In this document: positions 28,257 through 38,199 of the stretch, piece by piece
How the letters are laid out: each line of letters starts with the position of its first letter
How positions within the stretch are numbered: position 1 is the stretch's first letter
Assembly: GCF_019844075.1 (NCBI RefSeq)
Contig: NZ_CP081964.1
Coordinates: 2,294,001 to 2,358,000, forward strand
Direction of reading: 5' to 3'
Length of the DNA: 64,000 bases
DNA from: Curtobacterium sp. TC1
Lineage (GTDB): Bacteria > Actinomycetota > Actinomycetes > Actinomycetales > Microbacteriaceae
Position numbers and translations under genes: made by a program
Notes under the pieces: generated by a model
The model's input: the letters and a program-made list of their open reading frames with translations, nothing else
What the model was told of the DNA's origin: nothing
The model's database searches: none

Positions 28257-31109
28257 TCAGTCGCGCGGCTTCTCGACGAGCTCGGTGGTCTCGATCTCGT
28301 CACCGATCTGGATGTCGTTGAACTTGCCCAGACCGATACCGGCCTCGAAGTCCGTGCGGACCTCGGTGACGTCGTCCTTGAAGCGACGGAGCGACTCGAT
28401 CGCCAGTCCGTCGGCCAGGACCACACCGTCACGGATGACGCGCGCCTTGGCGTTGCGCGTGATCGTGCCGGAGCGGACGATGACACCCGCGATGTTGCCG
28501 AACTTCGAGGAGCGGAAGACCTCTCGGATCTCGGCGACACCGGACTGGACCTCTTCGTACTCGGGCTTGAGCATGCCCTTGAGGGACTGCTCGATGTCGT
28601 CGAGTGCGTTGTAGATGACCGAGTAGAAGCGCACGTCGATGCCTTCGCGCGCCGCACGCTCACGGGCCTTGACGTCCGGACGGACGTTGAAGCCGACCAC
28701 GATGGCGTTGTCGATCGTGGCGAGGTCGATGTCCGACTCCGTGATCGCACCGACACCGCGGTGGAGGATGCGGAGCTGGACGCTGTCGTCGACCTCGATG
28801 TCCAGGAGCGACTGCTCGAGTGCCTCGACGGCACCGGAGACGTCACCCTTGATGATGAGGTTGAGCGAGTCGACCTTGCCCTCTTCGAGTGCACGGGTGA
28901 AGTCCTCGAGCGAGATGCGCTTGCGGGCCTTGGCCAGCTGGGCGTTGCGCTCGGCGGCCTCACGCTTCTCGGCGATCTGACGTGCCGTGCGGTCCTCTTC
29001 GGTGACGAGGAACGTGTCGCCGGCGCGGGGCACCGAGGACAGACCCTGCACCTGGACCGGGCGGCTCGGCGTCGCGGCCTTGACCGCGACACCGTTCTCG
29101 TCGGTCATCGCACGGACTCGGCCGTAGGCCGTGCCCGCCACGATGGCGTCGCCGACGTGCAGCGTTCCGGACTGGATGAGGACGGTCGCCACCGCACCAC
29201 GGCCCTTGTCGAGCCGTGCTTCGATCGCGACGCCGCGGGCGTCCTTGTCGGGGTTCGCACGCAGGTCGAGCCCGGCGTCAGCGGTGAGCAGCACGGCGTC
29301 CAGGAGCTCCTGGATGCCGATGTTCTGCCGAGCCGAGACGTCGACGAACATGACGTCTCCGCCGTACTCCTCCGCCACCAGGTTGTACTCGGTGAGCTGC
29401 TGGCGGACCTTGGCCGGGTTCGCGCCTTCTTTGTCGATCTTGTTCACCGCGACCACGATCGGCACGTTGGCCGACTGCGCGTGGTTCAGCGCCTCGATCG
29501 TCTGGGGCATGATGCCGTCGTCCGCCGCGACCACGAGGATCGCGATGTCGGTGACCTGCGCACCACGAGCACGCATGGCCGTGAAGGCCTCGTGACCCGG
29601 GGTGTCGATGAACGTGATCGGACGCTCGATGCCCTCGTGCTCGGTGACGATCTGGTACGCACCGATGTGCTGGGTGATGCCACCGGCTTCACCCTCGACG
29701 ACCTTCGAGTTCCGGATCGCGTCGAGCAGTCGCGTCTTACCGTGGTCGACGTGACCCATGACGGTCACGACGGGGGGACGGACCTGCAGGACGGAGTCGT
29801 CCTCGTCGGCGTACTCGGCATCGATGTCGATGTCGAAGCCCTCGAGGAGCTCCTTGTCCTCGTCCTCGGGCGAGACGATCTGGATCTTGTAGCCCAGCTC
29901 GTCACCGAGGACCTCGAACGTGGCCTCGTCCAGCGACTCGGTCGCGGTCGCCATCTCACCGAGGTGGAACAGCACCGTGACCAGGTTGCCGGGCATGGCG
30001 TCGATCTTGTCCGCGAAGTCCGAGATGCTCGCACCGCGACGGAGTCGGACGACCGTGTTGCCGTCACCACGAGGGACCTGCACACCGCCGAGCGACGGGG
30101 CCTGACGCATCTCGTACTCGGCGCGCTTCGTCCGCTTCGACTTGCGGGCACGGCTCTTGCCGCCACCGCGACCGAACGCACCAGCGGTACCGCCACCGGG
30201 GCCACGACCACGGCCACCGCCACCGGCGGGACGCGGGCCGCTGAAGGCCGGACGCGGGAAGCCGCCACCAGCACCGCCGCCGGCACCCGGACGGGCGCCA
30301 CCGGGGCCGCCACGACCGCCACCCTGACCCGGGCGCTGCCCGAAGCCGTTGGGACGGTTCGCCTGACCGGGTCCACCCGGACGCGGTGCACCCGGACGCG
30401 GGACGCCGGGACGCGGGGGCTGCGGACGCGGGATGCCCGCTCCGCCGGCACCAGCGGCAGGGCGCTGGCCCATGCCCTGGTTCGAGGCGAACGGGTTGTT
30501 GCCGGGGCGCGGCGGGCGCGAGCCCATGCCCTGGTTCGACGCGTAGGGGTTGTTGCCCGGACGGGCTCCGGGCTTGGGGCCACCGGGCTTCGGACCGGCA
30601 GCGGCGGGCTTGGCACTCGAGCCGGGCTTCACCGCGTCGGTCTTCGGCTCGTCACCGGCGGACTCGGCCGGCTGCGTGGCGGCCTGCTGCTCGGCGGCGG
30701 CCTTCTCGGCACGGGCCTTCTGTGCGGCCTCGGCCTCAGCCTGTCGCTGGGCGACGGACTTCGGTGCTGCCGGGGTCGGGACGTCCTCGGCAGCAGGTGC
30801 TGCCTGGACCTCGGGCTCGGGAGCGGGTGCCGGACGGACCGGGCCGGGGCGCGGGCCACCGGGCTTCGGCGCGCCGGACCCGGGCGTGCTGCTCTTCGCC
30901 GGCGTGCTCGGCGCGGGGGCCGAGGCTGCGGGCTTGGACGCCGGGACGCCGTCCGCCTGCAGGGCGGCACGGAGCTTCCGGGCGACGGGGGGCTCGATGC
31001 TCGAGCTGGCACCCCGGACGAACTCTCCGAGCTCCTTGAGCTTCTCGAGTGCGGTCTTGCTGTCGACGCCGAGTTCGCTTGCGATCTCGTGTACGCGTGG
31101 TTTAGCCAC
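28257..31109 (-). CDS. infB: Translation initiation factor IF-2
   Basis: GTPase that places initiator tRNA on the 30S subunit. It has 950 residues. The N-terminal IF2-N helix domain ([20 protein letters not shown]) is followed by about 300 residues of Ala/Pro/Gly/Arg-rich linker with two NP(Y/F)ASNQGMG repeats. A second IF2-N-like segment follows, and the G domain begins near residue 446: [10 protein letters not shown] (about 451), DTPGHE (about 501), NKID. The C-terminal IF-2 domains follow. The start GTG has AGGAG four bases upstream. It belongs to a nusA-ylxR-infB-rbfA group. Confidence 0.98.
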   Translation of the reverse strand: MAKPRVHEIASELGVDSKTALEKLKELGEFVRGASSSIEPPVARKLRAALQADGVPASKPAASAPAPSTPAKSSTPGSGAPKPGGPRPGPVRPAPAPEPEVQAAPAAEDVPTPAAPKSVAQRQAEAEAAQKARAEKAAAEQQAATQPAESAGDEPKTDAVKPGSSAKPAAAGPKPGGPKPGARPGNNPYASNQGMGSRPPRPGNNPFASNQGMGQRPAAGAGGAGIPRPQPPRPGVPRPGAPRPGGPGQANRPNGFGQRPGQGGGRGGPGGARPGAGGGAGGGFPRPAFSGPRPAGGGGRGRGPGGGTAGAFGRGGGKSRARKSKRTKRAEYEMRQAPSLGGVQVPRGDGNTVVRLRRGASISDFADKIDAMPGNLVTVLFHLGEMATATESLDEATFEVLGDELGYKIQIVSPEDEDKELLEGFDIDIDAEYADEDDSVLQVRPPVVTVMGHVDHGKTRLLDAIRNSKVVEGEAGGITQHIGAYQIVTEHEGIERPITFIDTPGHEAFTAMRARGAQVTDIAILVVAADDGIMPQTIEALNHAQSANVPIVVAVNKIDKEGANPAKVRQQLTEYNLVAEEYGGDVMFVDVSARQNIGIQELLDAVLLTADAGLDLRANPDKDARGVAIEARLDKGRGAVATVLIQSGTLHVGDAIVAGTAYGRVRAMTDENGVAVKAATPSRPVQVQGLSSVPRAGDTFLVTEEDRTARQIAEKREAAERNAQLAKARKRISLEDFTRALEEGKVDSLNLIIKGDVSGAVEALEQSLLDIEVDDSVQLRILHRGVGAITESDIDLATIDNAIVVGFNVRPDVKARERAAREGIDVRFYSVIYNALDDIEQSLKGMLKPEYEEVQSGVAEIREVFRSSKFGNIAGVIVRSGTITRNAKARVIRDGVVLADGLAIESLRRFKDDVTEVRTDFEAGIGLGKFNDIQIGDEIETTELVEKPRD

Positions 31110-31182
31110 TGTTCTCCTTCACGGGTCCCACCCCGTAAAGGGCAGGACTCAATGGATGACGGGTCTCATTTCGAGCCGCTCA

Positions 31183-31494
31183 TCAGTTGTCCATAAGCCG
31201 TTCAGCCTGTTCTGTCATGTCCGGGCGCTCGGTCGACTCCTGTGGGAGACCGACGATGTGGTCGAGCACCGCGGACGTGTCGGGATCGCGATCCAACCGG
31301 AGCGCACGGCGGAAAGCCCTGCGCTTGACGGCCAGATCGTAGGCATCGACGGTCGGTGTGAGCCATGCTCCCCGGCCCGGCATGACTGCCTTCGGATCCG
31401 CCACGACGCGGCCATCGCTCAGGGCGACGACTCGGAGGAGTGAGGATCGGGAAGCGCGACGACGACTGCCGATGCACGTTCTGACGGGAACCAC
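31183..31494 (-). CDS. ylxR: YlxR-family RNA-binding protein (DUF448)
   Basis: Small protein always near nusA and infB; in Bacillus YlxR affects transcription and binds RNase P RNA. It has 103 residues from the GTG at 31494, which follows AAGGAG by four bases. The family signature usually reads RTCVGCR; here it is RTCIGSRRRASRSSLLRVV, with the second Cys replaced by Ser. GRGAWLTPT matches the family GRGAY segment. The Ser replacement is common where metal binding is lost. It sits between nusA and infB. Confidence 0.9.
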   Translation of the reverse strand: MVPVRTCIGSRRRASRSSLLRVVALSDGRVVADPKAVMPGRGAWLTPTVDAYDLAVKRRAFRRALRLDRDPDTSAVLDHIVGLPQESTERPDMTEQAERLMDN

Positions 31495-31561
31495 TCTACT
31501 CCTTGCCTCGGACGTGCGCGATCCGGCGCGCCCTTCTGGGCACGCCGGCGGCGAAATCGTC

Positions 31562-32557
31562 CTAGTCGTCGCCGTCCAGGATGGAGTCCGGTTGGATGTC
31601 GATCCGGGCCCCGGTGAGCTTGGCGGCGAGGCGGGCGTTCTGCCCTTCCTTGCCGATCGCGAGCGACAGCTGGTAGTCGGGCACGAGCGCGCGGACGGCC
31701 TTGGTCGATGCATCGAGCACGAAGGCGCTCGTCACCTTGGCCGGCGACAGGGCGCTCGCGACGAACGCCGACAGGTCCGGGGACCAGTCCACGATGTCGA
31801 CCTTCTCGGCGCCGAGCTCGTTCGTGACGGCGCGGACGCGTGCGCCGAGCTCGCCGATGCAGGCACCCTTCGCGTTCACGCCGGGCTCGTTCGCCTTGAC
31901 CGCGATCTTCGTGCGGTGACCGGCTTCACGCGCGAGCGACGTGATCTCCACGACGCCCGAGGCGATCTCCGGCACCTCGAGAGCGAAGAGCTTCCGGACC
32001 AGGCCCGGGTGCGTGCGCGACACCGTGATCTGCGGACCCTTGTTGCCACGGGCCACGCTCGTCACGTACACGCGGATGCGGGAACCGTGGGCGTAGGACT
32101 CCCCGGGGACCTGTTCCTCCGGCGGCAGGATCGCCTCGACCGTGCCGAGGTCGACCATCACCATGCGCGGGTTCGGTCCCTGCTGGACCACGCCGGCGAC
32201 GATGTCGCCTTCCTTGCCGCGGAACTCGCCGAGGATCTTGTCGTCGCCGATGTCGCGCAGGCGCTGGTTGATGACCTGCTTCGCCGCGAACGCCGCGATG
32301 CGGCCGAAGTCGCTGGGCTGGTCGACGGCTTCACCGATGACGGTGCCCTCGTCGTCGAGCTCGGGGACGTAGACGCTGACCTCGCCGGACTTGCGGTCGA
32401 GCTCGACACGCGACTGCGCGTGGGCCGGCTCGCCGTTCTCCTCGGCGTGCTTCTGGTAGGCGGTCAGGATGGCAGATTCGATGATCTGGACCAGTTCGTC
32501 GAACGGGATCTCCCGCTCGCGCTCCATGAGTCGCAGGACTGCGAGATCGATCTTCAC
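31562..32557 (-). CDS. nusA: Transcription termination/antitermination protein NusA
   Basis: RNA polymerase-binding factor that controls pausing, termination and antitermination. It has 331 residues with the N-terminal RNAP-binding domain ([19 protein letters not shown]), an S1 domain ([19 protein letters not shown]), and two KH domains ([14 protein letters not shown] and [18 protein letters not shown]). No acidic C-terminal repeats, as usual in actinobacteria. The GTG at 32557 has ACGGAGG upstream. The expected upstream rimP gene is absent from this spot. Confidence 0.96.
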   Translation of the reverse strand: MKIDLAVLRLMEREREIPFDELVQIIESAILTAYQKHAEENGEPAHAQSRVELDRKSGEVSVYVPELDDEGTVIGEAVDQPSDFGRIAAFAAKQVINQRLRDIGDDKILGEFRGKEGDIVAGVVQQGPNPRMVMVDLGTVEAILPPEEQVPGESYAHGSRIRVYVTSVARGNKGPQITVSRTHPGLVRKLFALEVPEIASGVVEITSLAREAGHRTKIAVKANEPGVNAKGACIGELGARVRAVTNELGAEKVDIVDWSPDLSAFVASALSPAKVTSAFVLDASTKAVRALVPDYQLSLAIGKEGQNARLAAKLTGARIDIQPDSILDGDD

Positions 32558-32621
32558 CGAGGTGCCTCCGTATTCAGATGAGTCGCTCCTGCGGATGGAA
32601 CCGTCGCAGAAGTCGGCCACA

Positions 32622-32627
32622 AGCGTA
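32622..32627 (-). promoter_or_regulatory. Candidate -10 box for nusA
   Basis: TACGCT on the minus strand, after the proS terminator hairpin, giving a leader of about 58 bases before the nusA GTG. The -35 is weak. Confidence 0.4.
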
Positions 32628-32661
32628 CCGCACTGCGGCTCGCGGACCCGAGCACGGATGC

Positions 32662-32699
32662 ACGGGAGGCCCGTGGCGGCGTCGCCACGGGCCTCCCGT
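32662..32699 (-). terminator. Strong terminator hairpin after proS
   Basis: A perfect 17-bp stem (ACGGGAGGCCCGTGGCG with its complement) and a four-base loop GCGT, starting 33 bases after the proS stop. The arm CCACGGGCCTCCCGTCC recurs as direct copies at about 34709-34725 and 34747-34763. Confidence 0.85.
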
Positions 32700-32731
32700 C
32701 CGTCAGGTGCTCACGTCCAGGACGCGACCCG

Positions 32732-34483
32732 CTAGATCGCGCGGACCGCGTCGAGCAGCTCGGCGACCGGCACGTCGCGGCGTTCGCCGCTGGCCCGGTT
32801 CCACAGCTCGACGACGCCGTCGGCGGCGCCGCGGCCGGCGACGACCACGATCGGCATGCCGAGCAGCTCCGCGTCGCGCAGCTTCACCCCCGGCGACACC
32901 TTCGGACGGTCGTCGTAGAGCACGTCGAACCGCTCGCCCTCGAGGTCGGCGACGATCGACGTCGCCAGGTCGTAGGCGACCTGGTCACGGCCGGTCGCGA
33001 CGATGTGCACGTCGAACGGCGCGACGTTCTTCGGCCAGGCCAGGCCCTTCTCGTCGTTGTGGGCCTCGGCCAGGATCGCGAGGATGCGCGTCACGCCGAT
33101 GCCGTACGAGCCCATCGTGACGGTCGCGAGCTTGCCGTTCTCGTCCTGCACCTTGAGGCCGAGGGCCTCGGCGTACTTGCGGCCGAGCTGGAAGACGTGC
33201 CCGATCTCCATGCCGCGGGCGGTCTCGAGCGGGCCGGAGCCGTCGGGCGACGGGTCCCCCGCACGGACGTCGGAGACCTCGGCGACGCCGTCGGCCACGA
33301 AGTCACGGCCGGCGACCAGGCCGGAGACGTGCACGCCGCGCTCGTTGGCGCCGGTGATCCAGGCGGTGCCGTCGACCACACGCGGGTCGACGAAGTACCG
33401 GAGACCCGTGGCACTGTCGGCACCGAGGACCTGCGGGCCGATGTACCCCTTGACCAGGGCCTTGTGCTTCTTGAAGTCGTCGTCGCCTGCGGCCTCGACC
33501 TCGGCCGGGGCGAACGCGACCTCGGCACGCTTCAGGTCGACGTCGCGGTCACCGGGGAGCCCGACGACCACGACCTCGCGCGTGCCGTCGAGGTGGGTCA
33601 GGGCGAGGACGACGTTCTTCAGCGTGTCCGCGGCGGTCCAGGGCGCGCCGTCGCGGGGGGCGACCTCGTTCACGTGCGCGACGAGGGTGTCGATCGTCGG
33701 GGTGTCCGACGACGGCAGGAGCACCGCGTCGGGCTGGCCCTCGATCGGCAGCGACGCGGGCACCGGCGTGACGTAGGCCTCGACGTTCGCCGCGTAGCCG
33801 TTCGCGCTGCGGACGAAGGTGTCCTCGCCGACGCCGATCGGGTGCAGGAACTCCTCGGACTTGGAGCCGCCCATCGCGCCGGCGTCCGCCTTGACGATGA
33901 CGTACTCGAGGCCGAGGCGCGCGAAGATCTTCTCGTACGCGTCGCGCATCACCTGGTAGCTGCGCTCGAGGCCCTCGTCGGTGAGGTCGAACGAGTACGC
34001 GTCCTTCATGGTGAACTCGCGACCGCGCAGCAAGCCCGCGCGGGGACGGGCCTCGTCGCGGTACTTGTCCTGGATCTGGAACAGCGTGACGGGGAGGTCC
34101 TTGTACGACGAGTACAGGTCCTTCACCAGCAGCGCGAACATCTCTTCGTGCGTCGGGGCGAGCAGGTAGTCGGAACCCTTGCGGTCCTGCAGACGGAACA
34201 TGCCGTCGCCGTACTCGGTCCAGCGGTTCGTCGCCTCGTACGGCTCGCGCGGCAACAGCGCCGGCAGCAGGACCTCCTGCGCACCGGCGGCGACCATCTC
34301 GTCGCGGATGATCCCCTCGATCTTGGCGCGCACCCGGAGACCGAGCGGCAGCCAGGCGAAGATCCCCGGGGACTGGCGACGGACGTACCCGGCGCGGACG
34401 AGCAGCTTGTGGCTCGTCACCTCGGCGTCGGAGGGGTCGTCGCGGAGCGTACGGAGGAACAGATGCGAAAGCCGTGTGACCAC
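32732..34483 (-). CDS. proS: Prolyl-tRNA synthetase (bacterial type with editing insertion)
   Basis: Charges tRNA-Pro. It has 583 residues, the length of the bacterial form with an inserted editing (INS/YbaK-like) domain. The class II core shows motif 2 in [19 protein letters not shown] and a motif 3 region with [12 protein letters not shown]. The insertion spans roughly residues 230-400 and contains [18 protein letters not shown]. The start is the GTG at 34483 with TAGGCT ending six bases upstream and no ribosome binding site, so it is predicted to be leaderless. Confidence 0.97.
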   Translation of the reverse strand: MVTRLSHLFLRTLRDDPSDAEVTSHKLLVRAGYVRRQSPGIFAWLPLGLRVRAKIEGIIRDEMVAAGAQEVLLPALLPREPYEATNRWTEYGDGMFRLQDRKGSDYLLAPTHEEMFALLVKDLYSSYKDLPVTLFQIQDKYRDEARPRAGLLRGREFTMKDAYSFDLTDEGLERSYQVMRDAYEKIFARLGLEYVIVKADAGAMGGSKSEEFLHPIGVGEDTFVRSANGYAANVEAYVTPVPASLPIEGQPDAVLLPSSDTPTIDTLVAHVNEVAPRDGAPWTAADTLKNVVLALTHLDGTREVVVVGLPGDRDVDLKRAEVAFAPAEVEAAGDDDFKKHKALVKGYIGPQVLGADSATGLRYFVDPRVVDGTAWITGANERGVHVSGLVAGRDFVADGVAEVSDVRAGDPSPDGSGPLETARGMEIGHVFQLGRKYAEALGLKVQDENGKLATVTMGSYGIGVTRILAILAEAHNDEKGLAWPKNVAPFDVHIVATGRDQVAYDLATSIVADLEGERFDVLYDDRPKVSPGVKLRDAELLGMPIVVVAGRGAADGVVELWNRASGERRDVPVAELLDAVRAI

Positions 34484-34489
34484 GGGGCC

Positions 34490-34495
34490 AGCCTA
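34490..34495 (-). promoter_or_regulatory. -10 box of proS (leaderless start predicted)
   Basis: TAGGCT, then GGCCCC, then the proS GTG. Confidence 0.6.
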
Positions 34496-34515
34496 GCGGC
34501 GTGCGCCGACGGCGC

Positions 34516-34605
34516 GGCACGGGCGGACGCGCACCGTGCGAGGTTCGCCGCACGGTGCGAGGCACGGGCGGACACGCACCGTGCGAGCTTCGCCGCACGG
34601 TGCGG
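34516..34605. repeat. 45-bp tandem repeat, two copies, each with a perfect hairpin
   Basis: Unit 1 is 34516-34560 and unit 2 is 34561-34605; they differ at three positions. Each unit carries arms GCACCGTGCG and CGCACGGTGC around an 8-base loop (AGGTTCGC or AGCTTCGC). A degenerate third copy of the hairpin begins at 34797. Confidence 0.85.
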
Positions 34606-34696
34606 CGCCTGCCGCACCGTGCGGTGTCACAGGCGCGCACCGGACTGCTGACCCGTCACGGGTTCGCGAAGTCTGCACGGTGCGGACGGGACGCCC

Positions 34697-34772
34697 GGTG
34701 CCACGCCGCCACGGGCCTCCCGTCCGGGACGTCCGGTGCCACGCCGCCACGGGCCTCCCGTCCGGGACGCCC
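34697..34772. repeat. 38-bp tandem repeat, two copies
   Basis: Unit 1 is 34697-34734 and unit 2 is 34735-34772, with one or two differences near the end. Each contains CCACGGGCCTCCCGTCC, one arm of the proS terminator stem. Confidence 0.85.
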
Positions 34773-34913
34773 GCGACGCTCGTCGCAGCCGGACGCGCAC
34801 CGTGCGAGGTTCACCGACCGGTGCGGCCTCAGCCGCACCGTGCCGCCCTCTGACCCCGCACCGAGCCGTCAACCCGGCACACGGTGGCGGAATCCGCACC
34901 GTGCCGGAGCGCG

Positions 34914-36068
34914 CTACGGGGTGGTGATGACCTCGGGGCTGCCGAGCGCGGCCTCGGGGCCCATCTCGTCGGCGATGCGGTTCGCCTCGGCGATGAGCGT
35001 CTGCACGATCTCGTGCTCCGGCACCGTCTTGACGACCTTGCCCTTGACGAAGATCTGGCCCTTGCCGTTGCCCGACGCCACGCCGAGGTCGGCCTCGCGG
35101 GCTTCGCCCGGGCCGTTCACGACGCAGCCCATGACGGCGACGCGCAGGGGGACGGACATGCCCTCGAGCCCCTTGGTGACGTCGTTCGCCAGCTGGTAGA
35201 CGTCGACCTGGGCCCGGCCGCAGCTCGGGCAGGAGACGATCTCGAGCTTGCGCTCGCGCAGGTTGAGGGACTGCAGGATCTGCAGGCCGACCTTGACCTC
35301 TTGCGCGGGCGGCGCGGACAGGGACACGCGGATGGTGTCGCCGATGCCCTCGGCCAGCAGGATGCCGAACGCGGTGGCGCTCTTGATCGTCCCCTGGAAC
35401 TCCGGGCCGGCCTCGGTCACGCCGAGGTGCAGCGGCCAGTCACCGGCGGCGGCGAGCTGTCGGTAGGCCTTGACCATGACGATCGGGTCGTTGTGCTTGA
35501 CCGAGATCTTGAAGTCGTGGAAGTCGTGCTCCTCGAACAGGCTGGCTTCCCACACGGCCGACTCGACGAGTGCCTCGGGCGTGGCCTTGCCGTACTTCTG
35601 CAGCAGGCTCGGCTCGAGCGACCCGGCGTTGACGCCGATGCGCAGGCTCACCCCGGCGGCCTTCGCTGCGGCGGCGATCGCGCCGACCTGGTCGTCGAAC
35701 TTGCGGATGTTGCCCGGGTTCACGCGGACCGCGGCGCAGCCGGCGTCGATCGCCTGGAACACGTACTTCGGCTGGAAGTGGATGTCGGCGATGACGGGGA
35801 TCTGCGACTTCTTCGCGATGATCGGCAGCGCGTCGGCGTCTTCCTGCGTCGGCACGGCGACCCGGACGATGTCGCAGCCGGAGGCCGTGAGCTCGGCGAT
35901 CTGCTGCAGCGTCGCGTTGATGTTCGTCGTCGGGGTCGTGGTCATCGACTGGACGGACACCGGAGCGTCGCCGCCCACGAGCACCTTGCCGACCCGGATC
36001 TGGCGCGACTTGCGTCGGGGGGCGAGGGTTTCGGGCGACTTGGGCATACCGAGGTTCACAGCGGGCAC
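34914..36068 (-). CDS. ispG: (E)-4-hydroxy-3-methylbut-2-enyl-diphosphate synthase
   Basis: [4Fe-4S] enzyme of the MEP isoprenoid pathway that converts MEcPP to HMBPP. It has 384 residues. The TIM barrel begins after [19 protein letters not shown]. The cluster cysteines are in [12 protein letters not shown] and [10 protein letters not shown] near the C-terminus, as in the family. The start is the GTG at 36068: TAGAGT ends six bases upstream, predicting a leaderless transcript. Its pathway partner dxr is 3.6 kb upstream, across an inserted two-gene unit. Confidence 0.97.
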   Translation of the reverse strand: MPAVNLGMPKSPETLAPRRKSRQIRVGKVLVGGDAPVSVQSMTTTPTTNINATLQQIAELTASGCDIVRVAVPTQEDADALPIIAKKSQIPVIADIHFQPKYVFQAIDAGCAAVRVNPGNIRKFDDQVGAIAAAAKAAGVSLRIGVNAGSLEPSLLQKYGKATPEALVESAVWEASLFEEHDFHDFKISVKHNDPIVMVKAYRQLAAAGDWPLHLGVTEAGPEFQGTIKSATAFGILLAEGIGDTIRVSLSAPPAQEVKVGLQILQSLNLRERKLEIVSCPSCGRAQVDVYQLANDVTKGLEGMSVPLRVAVMGCVVNGPGEAREADLGVASGNGKGQIFVKGKVVKTVPEHEIVQTLIAEANRIADEMGPEAALGSPEVITTP

Positions 36069-36074
36069 GTGAGC

Positions 36075-36080
36075 ACTCTA
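36075..36080 (-). promoter_or_regulatory. -10 box of ispG (leaderless start predicted)
   Basis: TAGAGT, then GCTCAC, then the ispG GTG. Confidence 0.55.
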
Positions 36081-36121
36081 CGCGCTCGCTCTGATCGGCC
36101 AGCCCCGGTCACACCGGACGT

Positions 36122-36706
36122 TCAGAGCCGCGAGGCGCCGTCCACCACGGTGATGAGCGGCGCGTACAGCCGCATCACGTCCAGCGCGCGCTCGTGGTCC
36201 GCGTCGCTCGCCCCGGCGCACGCGTCCGCCACGACCGTCACGGTCGCTCCGGCGTCCGCCGCCGCCAGGGCGGTCGACAGCACGCAGCAGTCGGTCGACA
36301 CGCCCGTCAGCACCAGGTGCGGGTGGTCACCGACGACGGCCTGGAGGCCCGTGCCCCACTTGCCGAACGTCGGCTCGGTCACGACGGGGTCGTTCCGGTC
36401 CCCTGCCGCACTCGCGAAGGGCTCGGTCAGCGCGTAGAGCGGGTCGGCGTCCGGCACGAGGGCGAAGGGCCACTCGCGGTAGTACGGCACCCAGGCGCCC
36501 CGCGGGCGCTGGGGCGCGACGAACCGGGTGAACACCGTGCGTCCGGTGAACCGGGGCAGCAGGCGTTCGATGCCGACCCCGGCGTGGTCGTACCGCGGCG
36601 CCGCCCACGGGGACTCCCCCGTGAAGACCTGCTGCATGTCGATGACGACGAGCCAGGCGTCGTCGGGGACGCTCGTGCTCCCCGACGTGCTCACCGCTCC
36701 GCTCAC
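36122..36706 (-). CDS. Isochorismatase-family cysteine hydrolase
   Basis: A 194-residue amidase or hydrolase of the isochorismatase/nicotinamidase fold. The catalytic triad is visible: Asp in LVVIDMQQVF, Lys in TFGKWGTGL and the nucleophile Cys in TGVSTDCCVLST. The GTG start overlaps the permease stop by GTGA, so the two genes form one unit. Substrate cannot be named; cysteine hydrolases paired with NCS1 permeases often act on amides or ureido compounds from purine, pyrimidine or hydantoin breakdown, which is only suggestive here. Confidence 0.88.
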   Translation of the reverse strand: MSGAVSTSGSTSVPDDAWLVVIDMQQVFTGESPWAAPRYDHAGVGIERLLPRFTGRTVFTRFVAPQRPRGAWVPYYREWPFALVPDADPLYALTEPFASAAGDRNDPVVTEPTFGKWGTGLQAVVGDHPHLVLTGVSTDCCVLSTALAAADAGATVTVVADACAGASDADHERALDVMRLYAPLITVVDGASRL

Positions 36707-38175
36707 CGCTGTGCTTCCTGGCGCCGGACGGAGCCCCGGGCGAACAGCAGGGTGCCGAGGAACCCGACGACCAGGGCGACCAGCACACCGAGGTTCGCGT
36801 AGGCCCAGGCACCGTCGCGTCCGCCGAGCCCGAACGGCCCGAGCAGGTAGCCCTGCCACGACAGCCACGCCGGTGACGCCAGCGTGACGAGGCCCCATCC
36901 GAGCGCCGTGCCGACCGCGACCAGGGCGATCGCGCCCCACCGGACGTCGCCGTACCGGCCGTGACGGTCGTCGAGCTCGCCCTCTGCGTAGGCCGCGCGA
37001 CGCAGCAGGACGTCCGCGACGAAGATGCCGGCCCACACCGCGATCGGCACGCCGAGGGTGATGAGGAACGCCTGGAACGGACCGACGAAGTCCTTCGCGA
37101 AGAACGCGATGTAGATCGCACCCGCCACCATGAACACACCGTCGACCCCGGCGGCCACCGGCCGCGGGATCTTCACGCCGACGCTCAGCAGCGCGAGGCC
37201 CGACGAGTAGATGTCGAGCACCGCGCCGCCGACGAGCCCGAGGATCGCGACGAGGGCGAAGGGGATCAGGAACCACACCGGCAGGATCGTGGTGAGCGCG
37301 CCGATCGGGTCGGCACCGATCGCCACGTTCAGGTCCGGCGAGGACCCGGCGAGCAGGACACCGAAGACCACGAGGATCGCCGGTGCGAGGGCACCGCCGA
37401 AGGTCGTCCACCCGACGACTCCCCCGGTGGACGACGACCGAGGCAGGTACCGCGAGTAGTCGGCCGCGGCGTTCACCCAGCCCAGCCCGAAGCCGGTCAT
37501 CACGAGCACGAGCGCACCGATGAACTGCTGGCTGCTGCCCGTCGGCATCGCGGCGACCGCGGCGAAGTCGATGGACGGCACGGCGAGCACGACGTAGACG
37601 ACGGTGAGCACCCCCGTGATGACCGTGATCCAGGTCTGCAGGCGCATGATCACGTCGAAGCCCGCGACGCCGGCCCCGACCACGAGCGCGGCGACCACGA
37701 CGAGGGCGACGACCTTCGTCAGCACCCCGCCGTCCCAGCCGAGCTCGGTGAAGACCGTCGAGGTCGCGAGGACCGCCAGTGCGGCCAGCGAAGTCTCCCA
37801 CCCGACGGTGAGGATCCAGCTGAGGAACGAGGGCACCCGGTTGCCGCGGACCCCGAAGGCCGCGCGGCTCAGCACCATCGTCGGAGCCGACCCCCGCTTG
37901 CCGGCGATCGCGACGACGCCGCACAGCAGGAACGAGAACACCACCCCGATGACCGAGACGACGGTGGCCTGCCAGAACGAGATGCCGAAGCTGACGACGA
38001 AGGACCCGTAGGCGATGCCGAGGACGGAGATGTTCGCCGCGAACCACGGCCAGAACAGTCCCCGCGGGGTGCCCTTGCGGTCGGACTCGGCGATGACGTC
38101 GAGACCCTGCCGTTCGACGGTGCGGACCTCGGGCGCGGCGGTGGTGGGCCCGGAGTTCGTGGGCGCTGTGCTCAT
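36703..38175 (-). CDS. NCS1-family purine/cytosine-type permease
   Basis: A 490-residue transporter with about twelve membrane helices. Family landmarks are GLFWPWFAANISVLGIAYGS at the first helix, RAAFGVRGNRVPS, and GFGLGWVNAAADYSRYLPR in the middle, which is the NCS1 substrate-site region. It should import a nucleobase, allantoin, hydantoin or similar compound with Na+ or H+. It is coupled by GTGA to the cysteine hydrolase. The ATG at 38175 has TACGCT ending six bases upstream, so the pair has its own promoter. Confidence 0.92.
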   Translation of the reverse strand: MSTAPTNSGPTTAAPEVRTVERQGLDVIAESDRKGTPRGLFWPWFAANISVLGIAYGSFVVSFGISFWQATVVSVIGVVFSFLLCGVVAIAGKRGSAPTMVLSRAAFGVRGNRVPSFLSWILTVGWETSLAALAVLATSTVFTELGWDGGVLTKVVALVVVAALVVGAGVAGFDVIMRLQTWITVITGVLTVVYVVLAVPSIDFAAVAAMPTGSSQQFIGALVLVMTGFGLGWVNAAADYSRYLPRSSSTGGVVGWTTFGGALAPAILVVFGVLLAGSSPDLNVAIGADPIGALTTILPVWFLIPFALVAILGLVGGAVLDIYSSGLALLSVGVKIPRPVAAGVDGVFMVAGAIYIAFFAKDFVGPFQAFLITLGVPIAVWAGIFVADVLLRRAAYAEGELDDRHGRYGDVRWGAIALVAVGTALGWGLVTLASPAWLSWQGYLLGPFGLGGRDGAWAYANLGVLVALVVGFLGTLLFARGSVRRQEAQR

Positions 38176-38181
38176 CCGCTG

Positions 38182-38187
38182 AGCGTA
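38182..38187 (-). promoter_or_regulatory. -10 box of the permease-hydrolase pair (leaderless start predicted)
   Basis: TACGCT, then CAGCGG, then the permease ATG. Confidence 0.55.
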
Positions 38188-38199
38188 GCGCCGCAGCGA

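Larger units (their letters stand above)
34496..34913. repeat. Gene-free repeat-rich interval between ispG and proS
   Basis: About 418 bp without a supported gene. The 9-mer GCACCGTGC or its complement occurs nine times (starts at 34531, 34550, 34576, 34595, 34614, 34675, 34797, 34835 and 34896). Two tandem repeats are nested inside and listed separately. Several motif pairs form perfect 10-bp hairpins. Short open frames across it change with each repeat and look like chance. Confidence 0.85.

Noticed and set aside
27795..31196. A plus-strand open frame of about 1,130 codons opposite infB and rbfA
   Set aside because: It lies antisense to two certain genes and shows the same composition bias as other antisense frames.
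34516..34605. CRISPR-like look of the tandem hairpin units
   Set aside because: Only two adjacent copies with no unique spacers between them and no cas gene in the window.
34501..34917. Short open frames in the repeat-rich interval
   Set aside because: They follow the repeat units in every frame and have no ribosome binding site or recognisable protein.
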